DNA from: Paenarthrobacter nicotinovorans
Lineage (GTDB): Bacteria > Actinomycetota > Actinomycetes > Actinomycetales > Micrococcaceae
Length of the DNA: 64,000 nt
Assembly: GCF_007670255.1 (NCBI RefSeq)
Contig: NZ_SZVS01000007.1
Coordinates: 62,001 to 126,000 of the forward strand
Reading direction: 5' to 3'
The notes under the pieces were generated by a model that searched no databases, was not told the DNA's origin, and worked only from the letters and a program-made list of their open reading frames with translations. Positions 15,428 through 23,926 of this stretch are shown in pieces. A program made the position numbers and the translations under genes. Each line of letters opens with the position of its first letter. Positions within the stretch are counted from its first letter, which is position 1.

Positions 15428-16444
15428 ATGGTTAGGACTGACAGGGTGACAATCCAGGACGTGGCCGTCCTGTCCGGTTTGTCGATTTGCACCGTGTCCC
15501 GGGCACTCAGGAAGCTCCCCAACGTTTCCGAAAAGGCCCAGTTGAGGGTGGCCGAAGCCGCAAGCAAACTAGGCTACAAAGCCTCGGCTGCTGCCTCCAG
15601 GTTGGCCGGCGGAAGTACAGGTTCCGTAGCCATCGTTGCACCCACCGCCACGTCATGGTTCTTCGCCCAAACCGTGGAAGCCGCGGAGGAAGTCCTGGGT
15701 GACAGCGGGTACGACACGGTCCTGATCAGCCTCCGGAACAAAGACAGTGTCCGCAGGCAGTTCTTCGGGAACCTGGAAAACCTCGCCCAAAGGGTGGACG
15801 GGCTGCTGTTGCTCAATATTGACCCCGACCCCGAAGAGATGGAAGCGTTGGAAGCCTGCGGAGTGGCGGTGGCCAGCGTAGGCATGCGAAATGTTCCGTG
15901 GGACAATGTAGGTATCGATGACGAACACGCGGCCTGGCAGGCAACCCAACACCTGCTGGACCTGGGCCATTGGGATCTGGCGGTTCTCTCGAGTGCTGAA
16001 CCCGTTCTGAACGACGTCCCAAGATTCCGTGGCTTCCGCCGTGCGCTGGATGAACACCACCTCACCGTCCACCCGGACCTTGTGGTCTCCTGTGATCCCA
16101 GCATCGACGACGGACGACGCGCCATGGCTGAGCTCATCACGCGTGGTGCCCGGCCCACAGCGGTGTTCGCCCATTGCGACGAGGCTGCGTTCGGCGCCAT
16201 GACCGCGCTTCGCGAGTACGGTTTGTCCGTGCCTAAGAATGTGTCCGTGATCGGGATAGACAACCATCCCATGAGCGGGTTCCTCGGCCTCAGCACCGTG
16301 GCGCAACCGGTCGCCGACCAAGGCGCCTTCGCAGCGAACCTGCTGTGTGAACGACTCCTGAATAACGAACCCTCCCATCAACCCTCGAACCACTTGCTCG
16401 ATACCAAGCTCATCGAACGCAAAACCACGCGCCACAAGCGCTGA
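15428..16444 (+). CDS. LacI-family regulator of the GH65 phosphorylase operon
   Basis: A 338-residue LacI/GalR repressor. The N-terminal HTH reads VTIQDVAVLSGLSICTVSRALRK and the hinge lies near residue 55; the rest is a periplasmic-binding-protein-like sugar sensor (SVAIVAPTATSW, FRGFRRAL, VIGIDNHPMSGFLGLSTVAQP). ATG 15428 starts directly before the HTH. The operator at 15339-15352 predicts autoregulation, with release by a sugar such as maltose, trehalose or a related glucobiose. The beta-phosphoglucomutase gene follows after about 14 bp. Confidence 0.92.
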   Translation: MVRTDRVTIQDVAVLSGLSICTVSRALRKLPNVSEKAQLRVAEAASKLGYKASAAASRLAGGSTGSVAIVAPTATSWFFAQTVEAAEEVLGDSGYDTVLISLRNKDSVRRQFFGNLENLAQRVDGLLLLNIDPDPEEMEALEACGVAVASVGMRNVPWDNVGIDDEHAAWQATQHLLDLGHWDLAVLSSAEPVLNDVPRFRGFRRALDEHHLTVHPDLVVSCDPSIDDGRRAMAELITRGARPTAVFAHCDEAAFGAMTALREYGLSVPKNVSVIGIDNHPMSGFLGLSTVAQPVADQGAFAANLLCERLLNNEPSHQPSNHLLDTKLIERKTTRHKR

Positions 16445-16458
16445 ACGGAACCATGCAC

Positions 16459-17184
16459 ATGACTGATCTTCGTAATGCCTGGACAGGCGCCTCAGCCCTT
16501 TTGTTCGACCTCGACGGCGTGCTGACGCCCACTGCAGTAGTGCACGAGCAAGCGTGGCAGGAACTGTTCGACGGCTACCTGTCCGGAATCGGGCACCTTG
16601 ATGGCTACCAGGAGAGCGACTACTTCGACCACATCGACGGCAAGCCACGCTTCGATGGCGTCCGGGACTTCCTGGCCTCCCGTGGCATCACGCTGCCGGA
16701 AGGTCCAATCGACGACGCGCCCACGAACCAGACGGTCCAGGGCCTGGGTAACCGCAAGAACGCGATCTTCAATGAGATCGTGGACACCCGAGGCGTCGAG
16801 CCGTACGAAGGATCCGTCAAATTCATCAACGCGGCCCTGGAGCGGGGACTCAAAGTCGCCGTTGTTTCCTCCTCCCGGAACGCCCCGGCGGTGCTGAAGG
16901 CCGCTGGATTGGACCACCACTTCGAGGTGGTCGTCGACGGCCAAGTGGCCGCCGCCGTCGGACTTCCCGGCAAACCGGACCCCGCCACCTATGTTTACGC
17001 CGCCGGGCTCCTTGGGCTGCCTGTGGAGGAATGCATCGTGGTGGAAGACGCCGTGTCCGGGGTGCAGGCCGGCGCGGGGGCTCCGTTTCATGCCGTGATC
17101 GGCGTGGACCGCGGAGCAGGCCGGCAAACCCTGCTGGACGCAGGCGCCACGCTCGTGGTCGATGACCTCTACGAACTTCTCTGA
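16459..17184 (+). CDS. pgmB: HAD-family beta-phosphoglucomutase
   Basis: A 241-residue HAD hydrolase-fold mutase that converts beta-glucose 1-phosphate to glucose 6-phosphate. Motif I is FDLDGVLTP (nucleophile and acid/base Asp pair), motif II VVSSSRNA, motif III lysine GLPGKPDPATY, motif IV VVEDAVSGVQAG. The cap includes GNRKNAIF. Start ATG 16459 has GGAAC at good spacing; ATG 16453 is an alternative. Its position between LacI and GH65 genes fits the standard pathway: inverting phosphorylase releases beta-glucose 1-phosphate, which this enzyme isomerises. Confidence 0.92.
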   Translation: MTDLRNAWTGASALLFDLDGVLTPTAVVHEQAWQELFDGYLSGIGHLDGYQESDYFDHIDGKPRFDGVRDFLASRGITLPEGPIDDAPTNQTVQGLGNRKNAIFNEIVDTRGVEPYEGSVKFINAALERGLKVAVVSSSRNAPAVLKAAGLDHHFEVVVDGQVAAAVGLPGKPDPATYVYAAGLLGLPVEECIVVEDAVSGVQAGAGAPFHAVIGVDRGAGRQTLLDAGATLVVDDLYELL

Positions 17185-17215
17185 CCCTACTTTTTTCGAA
17201 GGATTTCAACCGCCC

Positions 17216-19570
17216 ATGGCACTCATCAGCTCCGATCGGCTGCGTTTCCCCTGCGAGCCCTGGAAGCTTGTGGAAAACATCCACGTTCCCGGTGACGAGG
17301 GAACTTTGGAAACGCTGTTTGCGCTTGGCAACGGCCATCTTGGCATCCGTGGTTCACATTCCACGGCCGGAGACGGGGAACTTCCCGGCACGTTCATCAA
17401 TGGCTTCCATGAAATCTGGGACATCAAGCACGCCGAGAACGCCTACGGCTTTGCCAGGACGGGCCAGCGGATCGTCTACGTTCCGGATGCCAACAACTTC
17501 ACGGTTTCCATCGACGGCGAAGCCCTGAGCCTGGCCGAGTCCACGGTGCTGGACTACCACCGCAGCGTGGACTTCTCCACGGGCGTTTACGAGGAACGCA
17601 TCGTGTGGTCCTGCCGCTCGGGGGCTACGGTCACCACTGTTGAGCGCCGCGCTGTTGGGTTCGATTCCCGCGGGTGTCTTGGCCTGGAACTGTCCTTGTC
17701 CGCGGACCGCGACGTGTCCGCTGACATCACCTCCGGCGTCGTAAACCGCCAGGACCAGCCTGTGGAGGACCACTCGGTCCACGACCCGCGGCGTTCCGGC
17801 CGGCACGCGGGCCGGGTACTTCTCCCACTTCACCTGCACGGCGCCGATGGTTCGCTGCGCCTTGCCTGGGAAACCTCAGAGTCCCGCCAGCGCGTAGCCA
17901 TGGCTGTCGACCACTGGATTTCTGCCGAGGGTCAGCCGTTCGAGACGCTGGTGGCCGAGGACGAATCATCCGTCCGTTATGTCTTGGCCATCCACGACGG
18001 CGACACTTTCCGTCTCGAGAAGTCGGTCAGTTACGTTGTGGCCGGCTCTTCTGACGCGGAAGACCGGGGCGAAAGCCTGGCCGCGGACGCAGAAGCCAAC
18101 TTGGTGCCGTTCCCGGAGATCCTTGCGCAGAGCAAGGCACATTACGACGAGTACTGGACCACGGCCGATGTCTCGATCGGCGGTCAGCCGGAGATGCAGC
18201 AGGCAGTTCGATGGAGCCTCTTCCAACTCGCGCAGGCCACCGCCCGTGCCGGAGTGGCCGGCATTCCCGCAAAGGGCGTGAGCGGTTCAGGCTATGAAGG
18301 CCACTATTTCTGGGATCAGGAGGTCTACCTCCTGCCTTACCTGACGTACACCAACCCGTGTGGTGCCAGGAAGGTCCTCGAATCACGGCATGCGATGCTT
18401 CCGGATGCCAGAGTTCGTGCCAAGGAACTCAGTGTGGACGGCGCGTTGTTCCCGTGGCGCACCATCAACGGTCTGGAAGCCAGCGCCTACTATGCGGCCG
18501 GCACAGCACAGTTCCACATTGCCGCAGCCATCGCTTTTGCTGCCAACCGTTACCAGTGGGCCAGCGGCGATGTGACATTCAGCGCAGAGCTCGGTGCCGA
18601 CCTGTTGATCGAGACCGCCCGCATGTGGGCTTCCTTGGGCTTTTTCGGCAAGGACGGCATGTTCCACATCCACGGCGTCACCGGGCCCGACGAATACACG
18701 GCTGTGGTCAACGACAACCTCTACACCAACGTCATGGCGCGCTTTAACCTCCGGGCGGCTGCCGCACTGGAGCATGAGGGCATCGCCGAAACCGAGCGCA
18801 TGGTCTGGAGGCAGGCCGCCGAACGGATGTCGCTTCCCTATGATCCCCACCTTCAAGTGTTCAGCCAGGACAACGACTTCATGACGCTGGAACCTTGGGA
18901 CTGGAACACGCCCAAGTCCAAGTACCCGCTGCTGCTGAACTTCCACCCGTTGGTGATCTACCGGCACCAGGTCCTCAAGCAGGCTGACACGGTGCTGGCG
19001 ATGTTCCTTCAGTGGCAGGACTTCACCGCCGAGGAAAAGCAGCGCGCCTTCGACTTCTACGATCCCATCACCACAGGGGACTCCACTCTGTCCGCGTGTG
19101 TCCAGGGAATCATGGCAGCCGAGGTTGGCTACGGCGATGTTGCTCTGAAGCACTTCACCGAGGCATTGTTCATCGACCTCGACAACTCCCACGGCAACAC
19201 CATCGATGGCGTCCACATTGCCTCCACTGGCGGCATTTGGAGTTCCCTGGTGTGCGGTTTCGCCGGTATGCGCGACCAAGGCGATGTCCTGCGTTTCGAC
19301 CCCCGGCTGCCCGCTGAATGGGAGGGGCTGTCTTTTAAGCTCAAAGTCCAGGGACGACTGCTCGCCGTGGACCTGGCGCAAGGGTCCATTGGACTCACCC
19401 TCGTGGGAGGACCCGGTTACAGTGACCAGCCGCTGCTGTTGAAGGTGCGGGACTCCGACGTCACCGTCGGTGCGGAGACCGTCACTGTGGCGCTGGACGA
19501 TGTTCCGGTGCCTCCGCCGTCGATCTTCCCCAGCGTCTTCCCGACGGCGGGACTTCCGATCATCCGTTAG
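17216..19570 (+). CDS. GH65 glycoside phosphorylase (maltose/trehalose/kojibiose type)
   Basis: A 784-residue GH65 enzyme. The N-terminal beta-sandwich occupies about 1-270 (NGHLGIRGSHS), then the (alpha/alpha)6 barrel with YFWDQEVYLLPYL, the catalytic acid E493 in HGVTGPDEYTAVVNDN, HQVLKQADTVL for phosphate binding, and HIASTGGIWSSLV. It phosphorolyses an alpha-linked glucobiose to beta-glucose 1-phosphate and a second glucose; which linkage cannot be told from sequence alone. Start ATG 17216 has AAGGA upstream; the frame extends 18 codons further but that part would overlap pgmB. No transporter gene accompanies the set. Confidence 0.93.
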   Translation: MALISSDRLRFPCEPWKLVENIHVPGDEGTLETLFALGNGHLGIRGSHSTAGDGELPGTFINGFHEIWDIKHAENAYGFARTGQRIVYVPDANNFTVSIDGEALSLAESTVLDYHRSVDFSTGVYEERIVWSCRSGATVTTVERRAVGFDSRGCLGLELSLSADRDVSADITSGVVNRQDQPVEDHSVHDPRRSGRHAGRVLLPLHLHGADGSLRLAWETSESRQRVAMAVDHWISAEGQPFETLVAEDESSVRYVLAIHDGDTFRLEKSVSYVVAGSSDAEDRGESLAADAEANLVPFPEILAQSKAHYDEYWTTADVSIGGQPEMQQAVRWSLFQLAQATARAGVAGIPAKGVSGSGYEGHYFWDQEVYLLPYLTYTNPCGARKVLESRHAMLPDARVRAKELSVDGALFPWRTINGLEASAYYAAGTAQFHIAAAIAFAANRYQWASGDVTFSAELGADLLIETARMWASLGFFGKDGMFHIHGVTGPDEYTAVVNDNLYTNVMARFNLRAAAALEHEGIAETERMVWRQAAERMSLPYDPHLQVFSQDNDFMTLEPWDWNTPKSKYPLLLNFHPLVIYRHQVLKQADTVLAMFLQWQDFTAEEKQRAFDFYDPITTGDSTLSACVQGIMAAEVGYGDVALKHFTEALFIDLDNSHGNTIDGVHIASTGGIWSSLVCGFAGMRDQGDVLRFDPRLPAEWEGLSFKLKVQGRLLAVDLAQGSIGLTLVGGPGYSDQPLLLKVRDSDVTVGAETVTVALDDVPVPPPSIFPSVFPTAGLPIIR

Positions 19571-19575
19571 TCGCC

Positions 19576-19767
19576 TTACGAGGCCCGCGAGGTGTGGTCC
19601 TCAATCAGGCCGCTCGCCGCGATCTCCCGCAGCGAGTAGATGGCCTTGGCTGCTGACTTCCGGTCCCGGAAGCAGACGGAGAGGGCAAGTTCCGTCCCGT
19701 CATCATCGACGAGCCGGACACGGCAATCTCCGTCTGCTTCTTCGAACAATTCGAAGTGCCCGGCCAC
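19576..19767 (-). CDS. DUF1508 (YegP-like) small protein
   Basis: A 63-residue single-unit DUF1508 protein: FELFEEADGDCRVRLVDDDG then a central beta strand and KSAAKAIYSLREIAASGLIEDH. The family fold is a small beta-beta-alpha unit, often in tandem; here there is one copy. Start GTG 19767 immediately follows the stop of the upstream gene (TAG GTG), so it depends on that gene's translation. Cytoplasmic; function unknown. It converges with the GH65 gene, 5 bp apart. Confidence 0.8.
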   Translation of the reverse strand: MAGHFELFEEADGDCRVRLVDDDGTELALSVCFRDRKSAAKAIYSLREIAASGLIEDHTSRAS

Positions 19768-20145
19768 CTAGGCGACCCCCTTGCGGGCGGCAGCCGCCGC
19801 TGCTTCTTTTGCCGGCGGCTGCGTGTGGTCTTCCTGGGTTCGTCGCCGGTCCAACTCGCTGTTGATCAATTCCAGGAGCGCTTGGGCTGGTTCGGAAAGG
19901 TGGTGGGTGTCCGGGGAGCCCAGCTGGTCGCAATGGAGGAGCACGTGGCGGATCCGCTCAAGTTCGCGTGAAGGTACCAAGGGCCAGCGGTGAAACAGTT
20001 GCCTCACGGCCAAGGCCCCCAGCAGGGCGTCGGGTTTGTTGGCTGCGCTGTGCCTTCCCTGGGGAACTGCTGCTCTTCGTCGAGCTACAGAAGCGGCTGC
20101 CCCATGAATTTGCACAATGGTGGCTTTGGGGGGATTGGGGGCCAT
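19768..20145 (-). CDS. Hypothetical protein
   Basis: A 125-residue product with a hydrophilic, basic first third (QIHGAAASVARRRAAVPQG), a central helical part (ALLGALAVRQLFHRWPLVPSRELERIRHVLLHCDQL) and an Ala/Lys-rich tail. I do not recognise a family. AGGGAGGTCCTG in front of the ATG is a strong ribosome binding site, and the stop abuts the DUF1508 start, so it is probably real and co-expressed with it. No membrane segment or signal peptide. Confidence 0.6.
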   Translation of the reverse strand: MAPNPPKATIVQIHGAAASVARRRAAVPQGRHSAANKPDALLGALAVRQLFHRWPLVPSRELERIRHVLLHCDQLGSPDTHHLSEPAQALLELINSELDRRRTQEDHTQPPAKEAAAAAARKGVA

Positions 20146-20290
20146 CAGGACCTCCCTGTTTGAAGCGAAGGAAGCCGGCTGCGTGACTTAAATGTAGCTT
20201 ACAGAATGTGAGTTATGTCATGTCAATCGTTACGCCAGGTTGCCGGCATCATGGATTACCCTACGGCGCCGAACCTGCAATAGTGGCAGG

Positions 20291-21043
20291 ATGACCGACC
20301 AGCAGGAGTTGTGGGACGAGGAAACCGCCCAACGCTACGACACTCCGGGAGAGGGCATGTTCTCCCCGGCAGTTCTAGGTCCTACCGTGCAGTTCCTGTC
20401 AGAACTTGCGGGCGGGGGTGCCGCCGTCGAGTTTGCCATAGGTACCGGTCGGGTGGCCGTGCCTCTCTCCGAAGCCGGTGTCGCGGTGAGCGGCATCGAA
20501 CTTTCCCATGCCATGATCCGGCGCCTTCGAACGAAAGTGGACCATCAAACCATCCCCGTGGTCCAAGGTGACATGGCAGAGGCGCGGATCTCGGGGGGAT
20601 TCACGCTGGCTTATCTGGTGTTCAACACCATTGCGAATCTACTGACCCAAGAGGAGCAAGTCCGTTGCTTCCAGAACGCGGCACGGCATCTGGCACCCGG
20701 TGGCTGCTTGGTTATTGAGCTTTGGGTGCCGCAGCTGCGCTCGCTGCCGCAGGGACACAAAGCAACGGTGGAAGTGAGCCAGCCAGGGTACCTGTTGGTG
20801 GATACCTATGACGTTCTTCGCCAGCACGTTGTCTCGCACCACGTCCAGTTCGAGGAAGACCTTTCCAGCCGGGTGGCGCGGATAGGCCGGACGCCGCACC
20901 GCTATATCTGGCCCAGCGAATTGGACCTCATGGCCAGGTTAGCGGGGTTCCACTTGGAAGCCCGTTGGGCGGACTGGGACCGGAGCGAATTTACGGCTGA
21001 ATCGCGCAGCCATGTATCGGTGTACCGGCTTAATGATCGCTGA
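20291..21043 (+). CDS. Class I SAM-dependent methyltransferase
   Basis: A 250-residue Rossmann-fold methyltransferase. Motif I is VEFAIGTGRVAVPLSEAG, followed by the acidic residue in SGIELSHAMI, PVVQGDMAEA, and the motif YLVFNTIANLLTQEEQVRCFQNAARHLAPGG. The C-terminal part (about 170-240) is a beta-rich insertion found in small-molecule methyltransferases. The substrate is unknown. ATG 20291 is chosen; the upstream extension lacks methyltransferase features. It is a single gene between convergent or divergent neighbours. Confidence 0.85.
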   Translation: MTDQQELWDEETAQRYDTPGEGMFSPAVLGPTVQFLSELAGGGAAVEFAIGTGRVAVPLSEAGVAVSGIELSHAMIRRLRTKVDHQTIPVVQGDMAEARISGGFTLAYLVFNTIANLLTQEEQVRCFQNAARHLAPGGCLVIELWVPQLRSLPQGHKATVEVSQPGYLLVDTYDVLRQHVVSHHVQFEEDLSSRVARIGRTPHRYIWPSELDLMARLAGFHLEARWADWDRSEFTAESRSHVSVYRLNDR

Positions 21044-21067
21044 AGCCAGGGCGGACCTGCCGGGTTC

Positions 21068-22429
21068 TTAGACGCGTGAGAGGTCCCGACTGTCTTCCGC
21101 ATCGCGCTGGTGGCCGGGCAGTGGTGGGGCTGTGGACTGGTAGTCGTGCCCGGTGGGGGTTTGGAGTGTAAGGGTGTGGCGGGTGTTCGTGCCTGGTTCG
21201 CCGGGGGTGGTGGTCCAGCCGGGGATTTCTTTGCTGTGGTTGCAGGCTTCGCATAGCCCGGCGCCGTTTTCCAAGGTGGTGGGTCCGCCCTGGTGCCAAG
21301 GGATGATGTGGTCGGTGTGGCGGATGGGCGCGTCGCAGTAAGGGGTCCGGCAGGTGTGGTCGCGGGTTTCGATGAAGCGTCTGAGCCTCGGTGGGAAGAG
21401 CCTGGCTTTGGAGTCGGTGCTGATCAGGTCCCCGGTGGCCGGTGCCGTGTAGAGCCGGCGCAGCCACAGACTGTACTCAGAGTCCACTGCGGGCTTTTCC
21501 CCTCCCGCCGTCGCCTGGGCGGGGTTTGTCAGTTCCCTTGCCCACTGGGCCGGGACGATGCCATAGCCCTGGAGTCGGGCCGGTTCACTGTCGCCTTGGA
21601 ACAACGTACGGTCGGTCATGACGAGCTGAAGCTCAACCCCGTTGATTCCGCCGGCTTTGCCGGTCAGACGCTCAACGAGAGTGTCGGCCATGACCTGGCC
21701 ACGGGAACGTTCCACGGCACCGGGCCGCGACCGGGCCGTGTCCGCAGCCTTGGACAAGGCCGCAAACACCGCCACGCCTTGCGCCACCGGAAGCAGCGCG
21801 GTCAGGACGGTCATGGTGTCCGGGGCGGGCCGCAGGCTTACCGTCCGGTCCGACACGGCGCGGCCCGCGCGTTGAGCGACAGTCCGTGGGTCCCGCCGGT
21901 ACGCGGCGGCCCTCGCGGCGGCGACAATGACCTTATCCCCGGCTCCTTCGAACGTCCCGGTGTCAGCTGCAAGTTCGGCATCGACGCCGGCACGGTCCTC
22001 GACCGAAAGACACGCTGTCTCGCGCGCCAGCAACGTGGCCCGCCACTCACTCAACTGACCCGACTCCAGGGCAGCCATGGTGTGCGGCATCTCCGCCACC
22101 AACGCCTTGGCCAACCCGAACAGCCGGGCACCGCGGTTCGGGGACTCCCGGCGCGCCAACGCCACCTCCGCCCCGACGCCCCGGCCCTGCTCCGCCGCGG
22201 GAACACCCCGCGCGGCCTCGCTGGCGCGCTGGGCCGTATCAAAAGCAACAGCCACCCTTGCCTGCAACCCACAGATCGCAGACTTCAAAGCCTCCAACTC
22301 TCGAAGCTGGGCTATCAGCTCCCCGGTATCGGCGCTCAAGGGAAACGAACCGATGGCAACGATGCAATCAGCTACACGAGAAAAGGGCGCGCCAGTTCTT
22401 TTCGTCTGCCCGAGGTGTATCTGCTCCAT
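21068..22429 (-). CDS. DUF222 / HNH endonuclease-type protein
   Basis: A 453-residue protein with the DUF222 domain in the N-terminal two-thirds and a C-terminal HNH nuclease motif: [19 protein letters not shown], then [21 protein letters not shown]. Zinc-type cysteines (CxxxxC and CxxC) bracket the HNH. These proteins occur in many copies in actinobacterial genomes; their role is not established. Start ATG 22429 ([10 protein letters not shown]) with GAAGAG upstream; ATG 22462 is also in frame. A proline/threonine-rich tail follows the nuclease motif. Confidence 0.88.
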   Translation of the reverse strand: MEQIHLGQTKRTGAPFSRVADCIVAIGSFPLSADTGELIAQLRELEALKSAICGLQARVAVAFDTAQRASEAARGVPAAEQGRGVGAEVALARRESPNRGARLFGLAKALVAEMPHTMAALESGQLSEWRATLLARETACLSVEDRAGVDAELAADTGTFEGAGDKVIVAAARAAAYRRDPRTVAQRAGRAVSDRTVSLRPAPDTMTVLTALLPVAQGVAVFAALSKAADTARSRPGAVERSRGQVMADTLVERLTGKAGGINGVELQLVMTDRTLFQGDSEPARLQGYGIVPAQWARELTNPAQATAGGEKPAVDSEYSLWLRRLYTAPATGDLISTDSKARLFPPRLRRFIETRDHTCRTPYCDAPIRHTDHIIPWHQGGPTTLENGAGLCEACNHSKEIPGWTTTPGEPGTNTRHTLTLQTPTGHDYQSTAPPLPGHQRDAEDSRDLSRV

Positions 22430-22501
22430 GCCCCAACTCTTCCAACCAACAACAGCGCCCAAAAGGCACCAATTGCCCTATGTGGAAAAGCCAGCCAATC
22501 C

Positions 22502-23293
22502 CTAGGCCGCAGCCAACACCACCCGCGCCCGCACCGTGATCGCAGCACCCAGGACCAAGGCGGCAGCGACGGCAGCCGCGATCGCCGTCGGGAATGACTC
22601 GGGGGCGTCGGAGCTGCGGCCAACGGTGATCCACACCAGACCCCATGCGATGGCAGCGGCCAATGCGAGCCTGCCGTGGCCTTTGACGGCCAAAGCCACA
22701 CCAATCACCGCCACCACCACCAGCACGGCGACCGACCACACCTCGGGCCGCAGGCCAAAGCCGGAGAAACCAAAGGCCTTCAACGCCGCCGCAATATTGG
22801 CGCAAACGGCCACACTGGTCCAGCCGAGGTAGAGCCCCAGGGTTCCGTCCACCACCACAGCTTCAACCCACGAGTAAGAGCGCGTCTGGCTGTACCGCAG
22901 AAAGGCCAGGACCAACGACACCAGAAGGGCCAGAATCACCAGAACGCTGACAAGAAGCCAACCAGCTTGGACGGACAGGATCCACGCGGCGTTAAGGATC
23001 ATGGACGCGGCAACGACCCAGCCCAGGGCCCGCTGCCGGGAATTTGAGCGCTGCGATGGCAGCCACTGCCACACGGTGTACCCAATGAGCCCTGCGTACA
23101 CCACGGACCAGATCGAGAAGGCGGGCGTAGCCGGTGCGAGAAGGGTGGAGTCGGCTGCCAAGGCGCCGCCTGCGGCCTGCGCAATGGGCGTCCCACCAAA
23201 GACGCCGACGCCGATCATCGAGCCAACGATGCAGACAACCAGGCTGGCTGTCACAGTGATTTGCCGCCTGATATCAGGGCTTCCGGTTGCCAT
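22502..23293 (-). CDS. Trp-rich TspO-like membrane protein
   Basis: A 263-residue integral membrane protein with about eight hydrophobic segments. The segment TPAFSIWSVVYAGLIGYTVWQW resembles the tryptophan-rich sensory protein (TspO/MBR-related) group common in actinobacteria; WTSVAVCANIAAAL and RPEVWSVAVLV are further Trp-containing helices. TspO relatives bind porphyrins or other hydrophobic ligands and act in stress responses, but the function of this longer branch is unknown. ATG 23293 has AGAGG upstream. It is divergent from a MarR gene, with a palindrome between them. Confidence 0.75.
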   Translation of the reverse strand: MATGSPDIRRQITVTASLVVCIVGSMIGVGVFGGTPIAQAAGGALAADSTLLAPATPAFSIWSVVYAGLIGYTVWQWLPSQRSNSRQRALGWVVAASMILNAAWILSVQAGWLLVSVLVILALLVSLVLAFLRYSQTRSYSWVEAVVVDGTLGLYLGWTSVAVCANIAAALKAFGFSGFGLRPEVWSVAVLVVVAVIGVALAVKGHGRLALAAAIAWGLVWITVGRSSDAPESFPTAIAAAVAAALVLGAAITVRARVVLAAA

Positions 23294-23353
23294 GTGATGA
23301 GCCTCTTTCCTTCTCGGATGTGCGGTTTCATGCATTCACGGGGTCCGTGACTT

Positions 23354-23370
23354 ACTATCAAATTGCTAGT
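23354..23370. promoter_or_regulatory. 17-bp palindrome, probable MarR operator
   Basis: ACTATCAAATTGCTAGT is self-complementary at seven of eight pairs around a central A. It lies in the 111-bp space between the divergent Trp-rich membrane-protein gene and the MarR gene, where a MarR dimer would be expected to control both. Its right half, ATTGCTAG, recurs at 29707-29714 in front of the carotenoid operon. Confidence 0.6.
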
Positions 23371-23404
23371 GAAGCGAGCTTTACGCTTATCGAAGGAACA
23401 TCGG

Positions 23405-23926
23405 ATGGATACGGACGGCCACGCAAGGGGCTATTGGTACGGAAAAGACCCTGGACAGAAGGCCATCGCCATCGATGTCCTGAACGCACTGAGGGATTAC
23501 CGGGCCTCCGAACAAGCGATGCGCCGCCGGACACGTTCCTCCATGGGGATGGGCGAGAAAGACTTGCTGGCACTGCGGTACCTGTTTGAGGCAGAAGCTG
23601 CCGGCAAGGTAATGAAGCCGAAGGACTTGGGAGACAAGCTCGGGATAACGTCGGCATCCATGACAACGTTGATCGACCGGTTGGTGGAGTCAGGCCATAT
23701 CCGGCGGGAGCCGCACCCCACGGACCGCCGTGCACTGATTCTGAAGGCGACGCCGGGGTCGGACCAGGAAGTGCGCCACACCTTGGGCGGGATGCACCGC
23801 CGGATGCTCGAAGCTGCCTCTGCCCTGAGCCCCGACGAGTCCCGGGTCGTGGTGGACTTCCTCCTGCATATGCGGGAGGCGATGGACACCATTGATGAGG
23901 ATCCCGAGGAGCTGGCCGGCTCATGA
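23405..23926 (+). CDS. MarR-family transcriptional regulator
   Basis: A 173-residue MarR protein. The winged HTH is at about 60-125: MKPKDLGDKLGITSASMTTLIDRLVESGHIRREPHPTDRRAL. Helices at both ends form the dimer. GAAGGAACATCGG gives the start at 23405. It is divergent from the TspO-like gene and overlaps the last carotenoid gene tail to tail by 6 bp. It may regulate the membrane protein and, through the shared ATTGCTAG element, perhaps the carotenoid genes; the second point is inference. Confidence 0.9.
   Translation: MDTDGHARGYWYGKDPGQKAIAIDVLNALRDYRASEQAMRRRTRSSMGMGEKDLLALRYLFEAEAAGKVMKPKDLGDKLGITSASMTTLIDRLVESGHIRREPHPTDRRALILKATPGSDQEVRHTLGGMHRRMLEAASALSPDESRVVVDFLLHMREAMDTIDEDPEELAGS

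Noticed and set aside
21293..22597. Plus-strand 434-codon open frame
   Set aside because: Antisense of the DUF222/HNH gene, with composition typical of a shadow frame and no motif.
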